From the NCBI GenBank assembly GCA_035298385.1, contig DATGYC010000225.1, positions 1 through 15,442 on the forward strand: a stretch of DNA of 15,442 nt. The letters are read 5' to 3'. Origin of the DNA: DATGYC01 sp035298385 (GTDB taxonomy: Bacteria; Bacillota; Sulfobacillia; Symbiobacteriales; Symbiobacteriaceae). The notes below the pieces were generated by a model that had not been told where the DNA came from, did no database searches, and saw only the letters and a list, made by a program, of their open reading frames with translations. Below are positions 5,853 to 13,102 of the stretch, piece by piece; positions within the stretch are counted from its first letter, which is position 1, and the number at the start of each line of letters is the position of its first letter. The position numbers and the translations under genes were made by a program.

Positions 5853-5879
5853 CGGGCGCCCCTCGGTGGGGCGCCCGTT
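5853..5879 (+). terminator. Terminator of the surface-protein operon
   Basis: A perfect 10-bp GC-rich stem (CGGGCGCCCC 5853-5862, GGGGCGCCCG 5868-5877) with a TCGGT loop. The U-tract is short (TT), so termination may be incomplete. Confidence 0.7.
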
Positions 5880-5935
5880 CCGCGCGCCCCTCTGCAGGAG
5901 TAAGCGTATCGCATGTCAAAGTAAGAGGGCCGAAA

Positions 5936-5984
5936 GCTAGGTAGACTACGACTAGCAATGAAACCCGCCTCGGCAACGAGCGGG
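5936..5984 (+). other. Structured deoC leader: two stem-loops before the ribosome binding site
   Basis: GCTAG (5936-5940) can pair with CTAGC (5952-5956). A second hairpin, CCCGC(C)TCG-GCAA-CGAGCGGG (5964-5984), has a GNRA tetraloop and one bulged C and ends just before AGGAGGA (5987-5993). It does not match a riboswitch class I know. I see no convincing sigma70 promoter in 5838-6002. Confidence 0.35.
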
Positions 5985-6002
5985 AGAGGAGGACCCATCC
6001 GA

Positions 6003-6674
6003 ATGAGCACGGAACTGAATCGCTATATTGATCACACCCTCCTGAAGCCGGAGGCGACCAAGGCCCAGATCGAGAAGCTCTGCGCAGAGGCCAAGGAGTA
6101 CCATTTCATGTCGGTCTGCGTCAACCCGACCTGGGTTAGCTACGCCGCTGAACTGCTGAAGGGGACCGAGACCAAGGTCTGCACCGTCATCGGCTTTCCG
6201 CTCGGCGCCAACTCGCATGCCGTCAAGGGCTTTGAGACCGCCCAGGCGATCCAGGACGGTGCGACGGAGGTCGACATGGTGATCAACATTGGCGCCCTCA
6301 AGTCGGGCGACCTGGATCTGGTGCGTAAGGATATCCAGGCGGTCGTTCAGGCGGCAGCGGGCGTCCTGACCAAGGTGATCATCGAGACCGCCCTGCTGAC
6401 CGATGAGGAGAAGGTGACCGCCTGCCGGATCGCCAAGGAGGCGGGCGCCGACTTCGTCAAGACGTCGACCGGCTTCTCGACCGGTGGAGCCACCGCGGCC
6501 GATATCGCCCTGATGCGCAAGACGGTGGGCCCGGAGATGGGCGTCAAGGCCTCCGGCGGCATCCGGGACCTCAAGACCGCCCAGGCGATGATCGAGGCGG
6601 GTGCGACCCGCCTTGGCGTCTCGGCCTCGATCGCCATCGTCACCGGCGGGGATGCCGGCGCCGGGAAGTACTAG
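6003..6674 (+). CDS. deoC: Deoxyribose-phosphate aldolase
   Basis: 223 aa, near the family's usual length. Class I aldolase that cleaves 2-deoxyribose 5-phosphate to glyceraldehyde 3-phosphate and acetaldehyde in deoxynucleoside catabolism, in the cytoplasm. Seen: YIDHTLLKP (8-16); D91 in EVDMVIN (E. coli D102 position); Schiff-base K153 in FVKTSTGFSTGGAT (K167 position); K182 in VKASGGIRD (K201 position). The ATG at 6003 is chosen because AGGAGGA lies 9 nt upstream; an in-frame ATG at 5958 would translate the leader hairpin. A glycosylase-like gene follows after only 6 nt, so the two are co-translated. No other deo genes are in view. Confidence 0.96.
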   Translation: MSTELNRYIDHTLLKPEATKAQIEKLCAEAKEYHFMSVCVNPTWVSYAAELLKGTETKVCTVIGFPLGANSHAVKGFETAQAIQDGATEVDMVINIGALKSGDLDLVRKDIQAVVQAAAGVLTKVIIETALLTDEEKVTACRIAKEAGADFVKTSTGFSTGGATAADIALMRKTVGPEMGVKASGGIRDLKTAQAMIEAGATRLGVSASIAIVTGGDAGAGKY

Positions 6675-6680
6675 CTCACC

Positions 6681-7349
6681 ATGGAGCCGCTCGCCCGCCT
6701 GAAGCACCTGACCCAGGAGGTCTGGCCCACCCAGTATCCGGGCCTCCCCTTCATCTGGAACCGGGAGCTTGATCCGTATGTAGAGGATCCCGCTCGCCTG
6801 GCCCGGCTCCGCTGGATCATCTGCTCGGACAACCCGGGGGTGGAGGAGGCCAAGTTCGGCCGCTTCCTCGCCCCGACGGGGCGCTCCGGCAAGGAGGCGC
6901 GCAAGGCGATCGCGCAGGCGGGTCTCAACTGGGATGAGCAGGTGATCGTCCTGAACAAGTCGATCCTCCACACGCCCAAGACGGTCGACCTGAAGGCGCT
7001 CCCGGCCGAGGTAGTCCGCGCGACGGAGGAGGCTCTGGCCCAGGTGATCCTCGATCTGCTGGCTCAGACGGAGGCGAAGCTCTGGATCGTCGGCTTTGGC
7101 GGCTGCGATGCGAAAGAGCCAGGCTGGCCCCGTACGCTGGCAGGGAAGGAGCGCTACCCAGCTAGCTGCATCACGCCGCACTTCTACGCCGCCCTGCGGG
7201 ACGGGGGCGCCCGGTTCAAGGAGCGGATCTTCATCTCCAAGCACTTCTCGCACGGGCAGTTCGCCATTGAGATGAAGCAGTTCCCGGCCGACTGGAGCCT
7301 GGACGAGCGGTTGGCGGCGCTGCCTCATGCGAAGAACCTATTTGCATAA
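6681..7349 (+). CDS. Uracil-DNA glycosylase superfamily protein (divergent)
   Basis: 222 aa. SDNPGVEEAKFGRFLAPTGR (about 49-68) corresponds to the N-terminal UDG-superfamily motif (typically G-x-x-PG-x-x-E...G-x-x-F-x-G-x-x-G). VIVLNKSILHTPKT (88-101) corresponds to the strand carrying 'NxxK/H'. FISKHFSHGQF near the C-terminus matches the position of the HPS leucine-loop motif. Known: PF03167 enzymes excise uracil or other damaged bases from DNA. This subgroup differs from families 1, 4 and 5 in its motifs, and I do not see the four Fe-S cysteines of families 4/5, so the substrate is uncertain. It begins 6 nt after deoC without a clear SD of its own, implying coupling. A shared terminator separates it from the convergent arsR. 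Confidence 0.62.
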   Translation: MEPLARLKHLTQEVWPTQYPGLPFIWNRELDPYVEDPARLARLRWIICSDNPGVEEAKFGRFLAPTGRSGKEARKAIAQAGLNWDEQVIVLNKSILHTPKTVDLKALPAEVVRATEEALAQVILDLLAQTEAKLWIVGFGGCDAKEPGWPRTLAGKERYPASCITPHFYAALRDGGARFKERIFISKHFSHGQFAIEMKQFPADWSLDERLAALPHAKNLFA

Positions 7350-7354
7350 GGAAA

Positions 7355-7390
7355 GAGGACCTGACATCACCTGTCAGGTCCTCCTTATCT
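7355..7390. terminator. Bidirectional terminator between the glycosylase-like gene and arsR
   Basis: A perfect 12-bp stem, GAGGACCTGACA (7355-7366) with TGTCAGGTCCTC (7372-7383), and a 5-nt loop. The tails are CTTATCTCTT rightward and TTTCCTT leftward. The right arm abuts the arsR stop at 7385. Confidence 0.87.
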
Positions 7391-7717
7391 CTTGAGCGTC
7401 CGGCCGAGGAGATCCTGCTCACGCTGGACCTGCTCGGTCAAGATCTGCTTCACCATGGCGCAGGCGTCTATGATGGCGGGGGTGGTCAGCCAGTAGATGA
7501 CGTTGCTGGCCTCCCGGCGGCTCCCGACCAGCCCAGCCTGTCTCATCGCATTTAGGTGTTGCGAGACGTTCGCTGGGGTCGTGTTCAGGGCCGCAGCCAG
7601 GTCGCCAGCGGTCGTCTCGCCGCGTTCTAATAGGTAGATGATCTGTAGCCGCTTCGGATGACCAAGCGCCTTACAGATCTCGGCTTGGCGCTCTAGAACC
7701 TGCAGATCGAGTGCCAC
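7385..7717 (-). CDS. ArsR/SmtB-family repressor of the sulfur module
   Basis: 110 aa winged-helix protein: ALGHPKRLQIIYLL (17-30), then the helix-turn-helix TAGDLAAALNTTPANVSQHLNAMRQAGLV (36-64) and the wing GSRREASNVIYW. The ArsR metal-site motif CxCxxC is absent. Two isolated cysteines (C15 in the first helix, C86 in the C-terminal helix) could form a thiol switch, as in the persulfide sensors SqrR/BigR/YgaV, although C15 is not at their N-terminal Cys position, so this is only an inference. The GTG at 7717 has AGGAGGGG (7724-7731) upstream. It diverges from a rhodanese and a sulfur-transferase fusion. A perfect palindrome lies in its own promoter, suggesting autoregulation. Confidence 0.9.
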   Translation of the reverse strand: MALDLQVLERQAEICKALGHPKRLQIIYLLERGETTAGDLAAALNTTPANVSQHLNAMRQAGLVGSRREASNVIYWLTTPAIIDACAMVKQILTEQVQREQDLLGRTLKR

Positions 7718-7743
7718 GTCTATCCCCTCCTCACTCTACATGT

Positions 7744-7772
7744 ATTCTATCAGCGCAGGACAGGCCTGTCAT
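7744..7772 (-). promoter_or_regulatory. arsR promoter with embedded operator palindrome
   Basis: Minus strand ATGACA (7772-7767), a 17-nt spacer and TAGAAT (7749-7744), each one mismatch from consensus. The perfect 12-bp palindrome GACAGGCCTGTC (7759-7770) overlaps the -35 and spacer, as expected for an autoregulatory site. Confidence 0.7.
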
Positions 7773-7799
7773 CCGTGATTTTAGAGTTCAATTAAACCG

Positions 7800-7828
7800 T
7801 TGACACCCGGCCTTGAACGCGGTACGAT
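7800..7828 (+). promoter_or_regulatory. Promoter of the rhodanese/sulfur-transferase operon
   Basis: TTGACA (7800-7805), a 17-nt spacer and TACGAT (7823-7828). The expected start near 7835 leaves a leader of about 105 nt. The palindrome at 7759-7770 lies about 30 bp upstream of the -35, so regulation of this promoter by ArsR would need upstream binding or a second site that I cannot see. Confidence 0.65.
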
Positions 7829-7840
7829 ACGTTCTGCGCT

Positions 7841-7860
7841 GATCACCCCCGATGGTGATC
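7841..7860 (+). other. Leader hairpin of the sulfur operon
   Basis: GATCACC (7841-7847) and GGTGATC (7854-7860) pair around a 6-nt loop near the predicted 5' end, followed by TTACTGTTTGG. It may be a 5' stabiliser or weak attenuator; no known riboswitch was recognised. Confidence 0.4.
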
Positions 7861-7940
7861 TTACTGTTTGGACCGGACTAAAGGATTCTCTTAAACCGTG
7901 TAATCAGATCGCCGTGCCCCAATATGAGGAGGAATGACTG

Positions 7941-8312
7941 ATGCAGTGGATTCTCTTGGCTCTACTCGCCGCCATCGTGGTCTGGCGCTTCCTGCCGAAG
8001 CACGGCGTGGTCCAGATCGCCCCGGCGGACCTGCAGGCCCGGCTTGCCAAGGGCGAGCGCCCGTTGATCCTGGATGTGCGTGAGGCCCATGAGTTTGCCG
8101 GCGGCCATATCCCGGGCGCCCGCAACCTGCCCCTCTCCACCTTGAAGGGCGCCCCGGCCGACCTGAAGACGGATGCCTCGATCATCCTGGTCTGCGCCTC
8201 CGGCATGCGCTCTCAGACGGCTTACCAGCGCCTGCAGGGCTGGGGCTTTACGAATCTGCTGAACATGACCGGCGGCATGAGCCGTTGGTCCGGTCCTCGT
8301 TCCACTAAGTAA
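7941..8312 (+). CDS. Membrane-anchored single-domain rhodanese (sulfurtransferase)
   Basis: 123 aa. One N-terminal membrane helix (about 2-18) is followed by one rhodanese domain: LILDVREAHEFAGGHIPGARNLPL (42-65), active-site loop CASGMRS (85-91, persulfide-forming C85) and GWGFTNLLNMTGGMSRW. Known: rhodaneses carry sulfane sulfur on the catalytic cysteine and pass it to acceptors such as cyanide, thiols or TusA. The helix should hold the domain at the cytoplasmic face of the membrane; orientation is inferred. AGGAGGA (7927-7933) lies 7 nt before the ATG. First gene of the operon, 18 nt before the four-domain fusion, so it may feed persulfide to it or drain sulfur from membrane-linked reactions. 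Confidence 0.92.
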   Translation: MQWILLALLAAIVVWRFLPKHGVVQIAPADLQARLAKGERPLILDVREAHEFAGGHIPGARNLPLSTLKGAPADLKTDASIILVCASGMRSQTAYQRLQGWGFTNLLNMTGGMSRWSGPRSTK

Positions 8313-8330
8313 AGATAGGAGATGGTTACG

Positions 8331-10835
8331 TTGGCGAACAAGAAGGTAGTAATTATCGGTGGCGTCGCTGGCGGTGCGACGGCCGCAGCCCGACTCCGCC
8401 GTCTTGACGAGTCGATGGAGATTGTGGTGTTCGAGCGGGGCGAGCACATCTCGTTTGCTAACTGTGGCCTGCCCTATCACGTTGGTGGCTCGATCAAGGA
8501 GCGCCGCAAGCTCCTCCTCTCCAGCCCTGCAATGATGAAGGCCCGCTTTAACATCGACGTGCGGGTCCAGAGCGAGGTGCTCCGGATCGATCGGACGGCT
8601 AAGGCGGTCGAGGTGAAGGGACCGAACGGTGAGGTCTACCGTGAGTCCTATGACCACCTGATCGTCTCGACGGGCGCCTCGCCCCTCCGCCCGCCGATCC
8701 CGGGCATCGAGTCGGACGCGATCCTCTCCCTGCGCAACATCCCGGACATGGACCGGATCATCGCCAAGGCGGACCAGACCCCGAACGGTCGGGCGGTCGT
8801 CGTGGGCGGCGGCTTTATCGGTGTGGAGATGGCCGAGAACCTGATCGAGCGTGGCTTCGACGTCACCCTCGTCGAGGCGGCTGATCAGGTGATGACTCCG
8901 GTCGACCGGGAGATGGCAGCGATCGTCCACAACCACATGCGGGAGCATGGCCTGAAGCTTCGCCTGGGCGAGACGGTCGCCGCCTTCAGCCAGGACGGCA
9001 CGGAGACGCTGGTCCAGCTGAAGTCCGGCGACGTGATCCGGACCGATCTGGTGATTCTGGCGATCGGTGTGCGCCCCGAGTCGAAGCTGGCCAAGGAGGC
9101 CGGGCTGGAGTTGGGCGCCCGTGGCGGCGTGAAGGTGAGCGCCCAGTTGCTCTCCTCCGATCCGGACATCTCGGTGATCGGCGACGTGGCTGAGGTGCCG
9201 GGCTTCGGCTCGGAGAGCCTGACCTGGATCCCGCTGGCGGGCCCGGCCAACCGGCAGGGCCGCCTAGTCGCTGACCGGATTGCGGGTCTCGAGATCACCT
9301 ACACCGGCGTGCAGGGCTCCTCGATCGCCAAGGTCTTCGACCTGACGGTGGCGGCGACCGGCAAGAACGAGGCGGCTCTGAAGCGGGAGGGGATTCCCTA
9401 CCTCTCCGTCGTGACGACGGGCAACTCGAACGCTACCTACTATCCGGGCGCCCAGCAGCTCACCCTGAAGTTGCTCTTCACACCGGCGGGCAAGCTTCTG
9501 GGCGCCCAGGGCGTGGGCGGCAAGGGCATCGACAAGCGGATCGATGTGCTGGCGACCGCCCTGCGCTTCGGTGCGACGGTCGATCAGCTGGCCGAGCTGG
9601 AACTGGCCTACGCCCCGCCCTTCTCCTCGGCAAAGGATCCGGTCAACATCCTGGGCTATGTCGCCGGCAACAAGCTGCGCGGGGAGTCTCGCTTCGCTGA
9701 CTGGCGGGCGGTCTTCGACCGGGATCTGGCCAGCACGGTTCTGCTCGACGTTCGTGAGATCGCCGAGTGGGAGGCGGATCACATGGAGGGCGCCACTCAC
9801 ATCCCGCTGGGCGAACTGCGGGAGCGGGCGGCGGAGCTGCCGAAGGAGAGGGAGATCCTGGTCTACTGCGCCGTGGGTCAGCGGGCTCATACGGCGGTCC
9901 GGATGCTGAAGCAGATGGGCTACAACGTGGCGAACATCAAGGGCGGCTTCCGCATCCTGAAGGCGATGCGGGACGACCTGGCGGCCCGAAAGGGCGCCTC
10001 GATCGATGGTGGCGCAGGCGGCGGCATGACCGGTCGCAACCAGGACGATCGCCCTACGGCCACCCGGAACCCGGGCGGCAAGAGCGGGGAGGATCTGCCT
10101 GAGGTGCCCGCTCGCACCGTCACTGTCGATGCCTGTGGCCTGCAGTGCCCCGGCCCGATCATGGAGGTCTACAACGCCATCAAGCCGATGCAGGAGGGCG
10201 AGGTCCTCGAGGTGACCGCGACCGATGCCGGCTTCTGGGGCGACGTTGCTGCCTGGTGTGACCGGACCGGCCACCAGCTTCTGAGCCGTGAGCGGAAGGA
10301 CGGCCAGATCCTGGTCAAGATCCGCAAGGGCCAGAAGGCGGCCCCAACTGCCGCCGACAAGGCGGAGCAGGGCAAGACGATGGTCGTCTTCTCCGGTGAT
10401 CTCGATAAGGCGATCGCCACCTTTATCATCGCCAACGGAGCGGCGGCGATGGGGCGCCCCGTGACCCTCTTCTTCACCTTCTGGGGTCTGAATATCTTGC
10501 GCAAGCCGACCGGCCCGGTCCCGGTCAAGGACCTGATGGGCAAGCTCTTCGGCTGGATGATGCCCCGTGGCTCGACCGCCCTTGGTCTCTCGCGCATGAA
10601 CATGGGCGGCATGGGCGCCAAGCTGATCCGGCACCTGATGCAGTCCAAGAACGTCGCCTCGCTGGAGGAGTTGATCGAGCAGGCCAAGCGAAACGGCGTG
10701 CGTCTGGTCGCCTGCCAGATGACCCTCGATCTGATGGGCATCAAGCCCGCGGAGCTGATCGACGGGGTTGAGGTCGGCGGCGTCGCCTCGATGCTCGCCT
10801 CGGCGGAGTCCTCCGACATGGCCATGTTCATCTAA
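8331..10835 (+). CDS. Four-domain sulfur-relay fusion: CoA-disulfide reductase, rhodanese, TusA, DsrE2-like
   Basis: 834 aa from the TTG at 8331. An in-frame ATG at 8322 directly abuts its only SD (GGAG 8318-8321), whereas the TTG lies 9 nt after it. Domains in order: (a) about 1-450, a flavin pyridine-nucleotide-disulfide reductase of the CoADR type, with GGVAGGATAAARLRR near the start, redox Cys45 in FANCGLPYHVGG, the NAD(P)H motif VVGGGFIGVEMAE (158-170), and YAPPFSSAKDP with Tyr427; (b) about 455-550, rhodanese with Cys513 in VYCAVGQRAH; (c) about 595-670, TusA, with DACGLQCPGP containing Cys606 of the CPxP motif; (d) about 683-834, DsrE2-like, with Cys795 in ACQMTLDLMG. A Gly/Pro/Asp-rich linker (about 556-592) joins b and c. 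Known: CoADR-rhodanese fusions reduce CoA per- and polysulfides; TusA and DsrE carry sulfur as Cys persulfides. Inferred: a soluble cytoplasmic relay for sulfane-sulfur detoxification or delivery, reduced by NAD(P)H. Confidence 0.93.
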   Translation: MANKKVVIIGGVAGGATAAARLRRLDESMEIVVFERGEHISFANCGLPYHVGGSIKERRKLLLSSPAMMKARFNIDVRVQSEVLRIDRTAKAVEVKGPNGEVYRESYDHLIVSTGASPLRPPIPGIESDAILSLRNIPDMDRIIAKADQTPNGRAVVVGGGFIGVEMAENLIERGFDVTLVEAADQVMTPVDREMAAIVHNHMREHGLKLRLGETVAAFSQDGTETLVQLKSGDVIRTDLVILAIGVRPESKLAKEAGLELGARGGVKVSAQLLSSDPDISVIGDVAEVPGFGSESLTWIPLAGPANRQGRLVADRIAGLEITYTGVQGSSIAKVFDLTVAATGKNEAALKREGIPYLSVVTTGNSNATYYPGAQQLTLKLLFTPAGKLLGAQGVGGKGIDKRIDVLATALRFGATVDQLAELELAYAPPFSSAKDPVNILGYVAGNKLRGESRFADWRAVFDRDLASTVLLDVREIAEWEADHMEGATHIPLGELRERAAELPKEREILVYCAVGQRAHTAVRMLKQMGYNVANIKGGFRILKAMRDDLAARKGASIDGGAGGGMTGRNQDDRPTATRNPGGKSGEDLPEVPARTVTVDACGLQCPGPIMEVYNAIKPMQEGEVLEVTATDAGFWGDVAAWCDRTGHQLLSRERKDGQILVKIRKGQKAAPTAADKAEQGKTMVVFSGDLDKAIATFIIANGAAAMGRPVTLFFTFWGLNILRKPTGPVPVKDLMGKLFGWMMPRGSTALGLSRMNMGGMGAKLIRHLMQSKNVASLEELIEQAKRNGVRLVACQMTLDLMGIKPAELIDGVEVGGVASMLASAESSDMAMFI

Positions 10836-10836
10836 G

Positions 10837-10863
10837 AAAAGCCCCCCGACCGGGGGGCTTTTT
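10837..10863 (+). terminator. Terminator of the sulfur operon
   Basis: AAAAGCCCCCC (10837-10847) and GGGGGGCTTTT (10852-10862) form an 11-bp stem around a 4-nt GACC loop; the T-run is 10859-10863. It begins two bases after the stop codon. Confidence 0.9.
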
Positions 10864-10939
10864 CCTTAAGCAAGGCTCCTAAACCTGAAACGGGGGCTTT
10901 CCGCGCGCACGGGGAAGGCTAAGCCTGAGGTGACCCGCC

Positions 10940-12241
10940 GTGAACCTAAAGAGTGGCTCGCTCTACTGGCCCACGACCCTGCCCAACCCGCCCCGTTACC
11001 CGAAGCTGGACCGGGACCTGACCTGTGATGTGCTAATCCTGGGCGCCGGCGAGAGTGGCTCCAACGTCGCCTATCATCTGGCTGGCAAGGGCCTGGACGT
11101 CGCCGTCGTCGAGCGCCGCGAAGTCGGCATGGGCTCCAGCGCCGCCAATACCGGGATGGTCCAGTACGCCAATGACAAGACCCTGACGAGTTGCATCCAC
11201 TCCTTCGGCGATGCGGGCCTCCGCTTCTATGAACTCTGCCTGCACGCCGTCCAGCACCTGCTCCAGCTCGTTCAAGAGCTCCGGATCGACCCGCAGGTCT
11301 ACGCCCGGCCCTCCCTCTACTACGCGACCGAGGCGAAGGACCTGCCCGGCCTGATGGCGGAGTACCAGGCCCTGGCTGCCCACGGTTTCCCCGCCAGCTA
11401 CTGGGACGCGGAGGCGATTCGGCGCCACTTCCCCTTCACGAAGTCCGGGGGCATCTGGTCGGTGGGTGATGCGGAGGCGAACCCCTACCGGCTCTCCCAC
11501 GCCCTGATCGATCACGCGCAGAGCCGGGGCGCCCAGATCTATGAGGAGACCGAGATCGTCGGGCGGAAGCACCTGGCCAACGAGGTCCACCTCTGGACCA
11601 AGGAGGGGCACCGGATCGTCGCCAAGCACGTCGTCTACGCGGCGGGCTATGAGGCGCAGGCGTTCAAGCGGGAGAAGAACGCCGTCCTCCTCTCGACCTA
11701 TGCGATCGTGACTAATCCGGTCGAATCACTGGTGGGCTGGCCGGACCGAGCGCTGATCTGGGAGACGGCCCGGCCCTACCTCTACATGCGGACCTCAGCG
11801 GATGGCCGGATCATCATGGGTGGGCTGGACGAGCCGACCACGGATGCCACCAAGCGGGACAGCATGCTCCCGCGCAAGACCGAGCAGCTCCTGCTGGCGG
11901 TCCAGAAGCTCTTCCCGCAGATCACGGAGCTGCGGGCCGAGTACGCCTGGTCGGCCTCCTTTGGCGACATGCATGACGGGCTACCGATGATCGGTCGGTA
12001 CGAGGAGTTCCCGCATACCCTCTTTGTGCTGGGGTACGGCGGGAACGGGACGGTCTACTCGGTGATCTTGGCCCAGATCATCCGGGATCTGATCATCAAG
12101 GGATCGCATCCGGATCAGAACCTCTTCCTCTCCGATGAGCGGCCGTATCTGCACGAGTGGTCTCGCCCGCTCGACCCGACGCTTCCGGGCGTGCCGCCCA
12201 CCCTGCCAGGGCTGCAGACGAGCTCTCCGGAGTGGTCGTAG
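10940..12241 (+). CDS. FAD-dependent oxidoreductase, DAO family (PuuB/glycine oxidase-like)
   Basis: 433 aa. A short N-terminal extension (SLYWPTTLPNPPRYPKL) leads to the FAD-binding CDVLILGAGESGSNVAYHL (29-47; GAGESG at 35-40) and a ribose-binding acidic residue in VVERRE (56-61). SSAANTGMVQYAN and the C-terminal GDMHDGLPMIGRYEEFP and LGYGGNGTVYS are typical of DAO enzymes such as gamma-glutamylputrescine oxidase and related amine/amino-acid oxidases. The final ~25 residues are Pro-rich. The GTG at 10940 has GAGGTGA (10927-10933) upstream. It stands between the sulfur-operon terminator and recO; 10864-10939 shows no clear promoter. Likely reaction: FAD-linked oxidation of a C-N bond in a small amine or amino acid, with the substrate not deducible. 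Confidence 0.88.
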   Translation: MNLKSGSLYWPTTLPNPPRYPKLDRDLTCDVLILGAGESGSNVAYHLAGKGLDVAVVERREVGMGSSAANTGMVQYANDKTLTSCIHSFGDAGLRFYELCLHAVQHLLQLVQELRIDPQVYARPSLYYATEAKDLPGLMAEYQALAAHGFPASYWDAEAIRRHFPFTKSGGIWSVGDAEANPYRLSHALIDHAQSRGAQIYEETEIVGRKHLANEVHLWTKEGHRIVAKHVVYAAGYEAQAFKREKNAVLLSTYAIVTNPVESLVGWPDRALIWETARPYLYMRTSADGRIIMGGLDEPTTDATKRDSMLPRKTEQLLLAVQKLFPQITELRAEYAWSASFGDMHDGLPMIGRYEEFPHTLFVLGYGGNGTVYSVILAQIIRDLIIKGSHPDQNLFLSDERPYLHEWSRPLDPTLPGVPPTLPGLQTSSPEWS

Positions 12242-12299
12242 CAGGAGAAGGGGCGCCCTCCCGCCGAACCTTCTACCCTTCAGATGGGAGGGGACGGGA

Positions 12300-13052
12300 T
12301 TGGCTGTCTACAATGCCGAAGCCATCGTGATTAGGTCCCGGGACTTTGACGAGGCGGATAAGATCCTCGTCTTCCTGACCCGGGAGGAGGGGAAGGTCCA
12401 GGCCGTCGCTCGGGGCGCCCGGCGCCCGCGTAGCCGCTACGCCGCCGCCGGCCAGCTCTTCACCCAGGCGAACGTCGCCCTCTACAAGGGTCGCCAGTTG
12501 GACACCCTGAGTCAGATCGATATCGTCGAGTCCTTCCGCCACCTGCGGGAGGACCTGGTCCGCATGGCCTACGCCACCTATGTCTGCGAGCTGATGGATG
12601 AGATGGTCAAGGAGCGGATGCGCGTCGAGCAGGCCTACCTGCTCTTGCTGACCACGCTCCACCTGCTAAACGCACCGGAGTACCAGCCGGAGCCGGTCCT
12701 GCGCGCCTACGAGCTAAAGCTCCTCTCGATCCTGGGCTTCCGGCCGGAGTTCAGCCGTTGCATCGCCTGCGGGAAGGAGATTGCGGCGGGACCCTGGGTG
12801 CGCTTTGCGCCGGGGGCGGGCGGGGTGCTTTGTGGGGAGTGCCCGGCGGAGGGGGAGCAGGTGCTGCGGCTCTCCCGGGGCGCCCTGGAGACGATGCGTC
12901 ATCTCCTGGAGGGCGATATCCGGCGGGTCCACGTGATCAAGATTGGGCCGGAGCTGGCGAGGGAGCTGGACCTGGCGATCGGGTCGTACATCTCGGCTCG
13001 ACTGGACCGCAAGCTGAAGTCCCGGGAGTTCCTCAACACGCTGCGATTCTAA
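12300..13052 (+). CDS. recO: DNA repair protein RecO
   Basis: 250 aa, typical length. N-terminal OB fold: YNAEAIVIRSRDFDEADKIL (4-23) and KVQAVARGARRPRSR (32-46) are the conserved RecO start. A helical domain follows, with a four-Cys zinc site (C154, C157, C178, C181). Known: RecO binds ssDNA-binding protein and RecR and loads RecA onto SSB-coated DNA in the RecFOR pathway. The TTG at 12300 is preferred because GGAGGGG (12287-12293) lies 6 nt upstream; in-frame sequence upstream overlaps the previous gene and does not resemble RecO. The usual neighbours era, cdd or glyQ are not seen; it follows a flavoenzyme gene by 58 nt and may be transcribed with it. Confidence 0.95.
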   Translation: MAVYNAEAIVIRSRDFDEADKILVFLTREEGKVQAVARGARRPRSRYAAAGQLFTQANVALYKGRQLDTLSQIDIVESFRHLREDLVRMAYATYVCELMDEMVKERMRVEQAYLLLLTTLHLLNAPEYQPEPVLRAYELKLLSILGFRPEFSRCIACGKEIAAGPWVRFAPGAGGVLCGECPAEGEQVLRLSRGALETMRHLLEGDIRRVHVIKIGPELARELDLAIGSYISARLDRKLKSREFLNTLRF

Positions 13053-13055
13053 GCG

Positions 13056-13098
13056 AAGAGCGCCAGCCCGTCGGTCGGGCTGGCGCTCTTTTCGTTAC
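13056..13098. terminator. Bidirectional terminator between recO and the PDZ-Lon gene
   Basis: A perfect 15-bp stem, AAGAGCGCCAGCCCG (13056-13070) and CGGGCTGGCGCTCTT (13076-13090), with loop TCGGT and tail TTCGTT. Read leftward it serves the convergent gene, with tail TTCGCTT. Confidence 0.9.
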
Positions 13099-13102
13099 GG
13101 GG

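Noticed and set aside
5952..7328. 458-codon open frame on the minus strand
   Set aside because: It lies antisense to deoC and the glycosylase-like gene; its composition (Arg, Gly, Leu, Asp-rich) is that of a GC-rich shadow frame, with no known motifs.
7962..8948. 328-codon minus-strand frame across the rhodanese and fusion genes
   Set aside because: Spans two real genes in antisense; low-complexity His/Asp/Arg composition and no plausible SD context.
9264..10634. 456-codon open frame on the minus strand
   Set aside because: Antisense shadow of the four-domain sulfur protein, whose motifs are unmistakable on the + strand.
12135..12299. N-terminal extension of recO by 55 codons
   Set aside because: Overlaps the end of the flavoenzyme gene, is Arg/Ser/Pro-rich and unlike RecO; a strong SD supports the TTG at 12300.
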